Shown one piece after another: positions 63,960 through 64,000 of a stretch of 64,000 nt of DNA. The translations under genes and the position numbers were made by a program. This DNA comes from Bergeyella sp. GTDB taxonomy: Bacteria; Bacteroidota; Bacteroidia; Flavobacteriales; Weeksellaceae. The stretch spans positions 248,001-312,000 of the forward strand of contig SZYB01000002.1 of NCBI GenBank assembly GCA_030263285.1, given 5' to 3'. The notes under the pieces were generated by a model. It ran no database searches, had not been told where the DNA came from, and saw only the letters and a program-made list of their open reading frames with translations. How positions within the stretch are numbered: position 1 is the stretch's first letter; each line of letters opens with the position of its first letter.

Positions 63960-64000
63960 AAAATAAGAGTATAGGGTGGAATATCTGGGCTTTTCGTTTG

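Noticed and set aside
1..64000. tRNA, rRNA, CRISPR arrays, insertion sequences or phage genes
   Set aside because: Looked for T-loop sequences, regularly spaced repeats, transposase motifs and inverted ends; none was found by eye.

Overview
The window is a stretch of chromosome from a low-GC Bacteroidota bacterium, most likely class Flavobacteriia and the Chryseobacterium/Riemerella/Elizabethkingia group. The class-level evidence is a MurF-Alr fusion, a zinc-finger-less AccD, an FtsZ with a long acidic tail, CtlX-type hydrolases, promoters of the TTTG-N19-TAnnTTTG kind and few Shine-Dalgarno sites. The narrower placement rests on remembered protein resemblance and was not searched. No rRNA, tRNA, CRISPR array, insertion sequence or prophage was seen.

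Layout. Bases 1-9.9 kb are the 3' part of the division and cell wall cluster (mraY, cut by the window edge, murD, ftsW, murG, murC, ftsQ, ftsA, ftsZ). From 9.9 to 18.7 kb lie housekeeping and accessory genes: a YqeY-like protein, a bacilliredoxin, YraN, an LD-carboxypeptidase, a LysE-type exporter, RNase R, RpiB, MnmA and a DUF2797 protein. An 0.8-kb gap before rnr holds a perfect 46-bp palindrome. From 18.7 to 36.4 kb come a sugar-nucleotide epimerase, secA, menD, the PabB/aminotransferase pair, uvrB, tsaB, a tail-specific protease, surE, fabG and rsmI. A second wall cluster (Mpl-like ligase, MurF-Alr) follows at 37-42 kb and runs into a patatin/outer-membrane protein, ybeY, mnmG and a methyltransferase. 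From 47.5 to 64 kb lie pgk, sodC, a nucleoside-recognition membrane protein, accD, fbaA, nadK, two guanidino-group hydrolases, gltA, gdhA, dprA and a DUF3078 outer-membrane protein.

Two things stand out. First, mnmG is bracketed by two parS-like ParB sites, at 44699-44714 (15/16 to the consensus as I know it) and 46599-46614 (a perfect palindrome). This suggests the region is near the replication origin; a 0.5-kb AT-rich gap with a DnaA box lies 2.2 kb away. Second, housekeeping genes are intact while accessory genes are decaying. Four relics can be read across several frames: a hexapeptide acyltransferase, thymidine kinase, a Na+/H+ antiporter and a YkgJ-type cysteine-cluster protein. A secreted protein that has lost its start codon adds to this. 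The pattern looks like ongoing gene loss, as in a host-adapted lineage. No wholly new multi-gene system was found.
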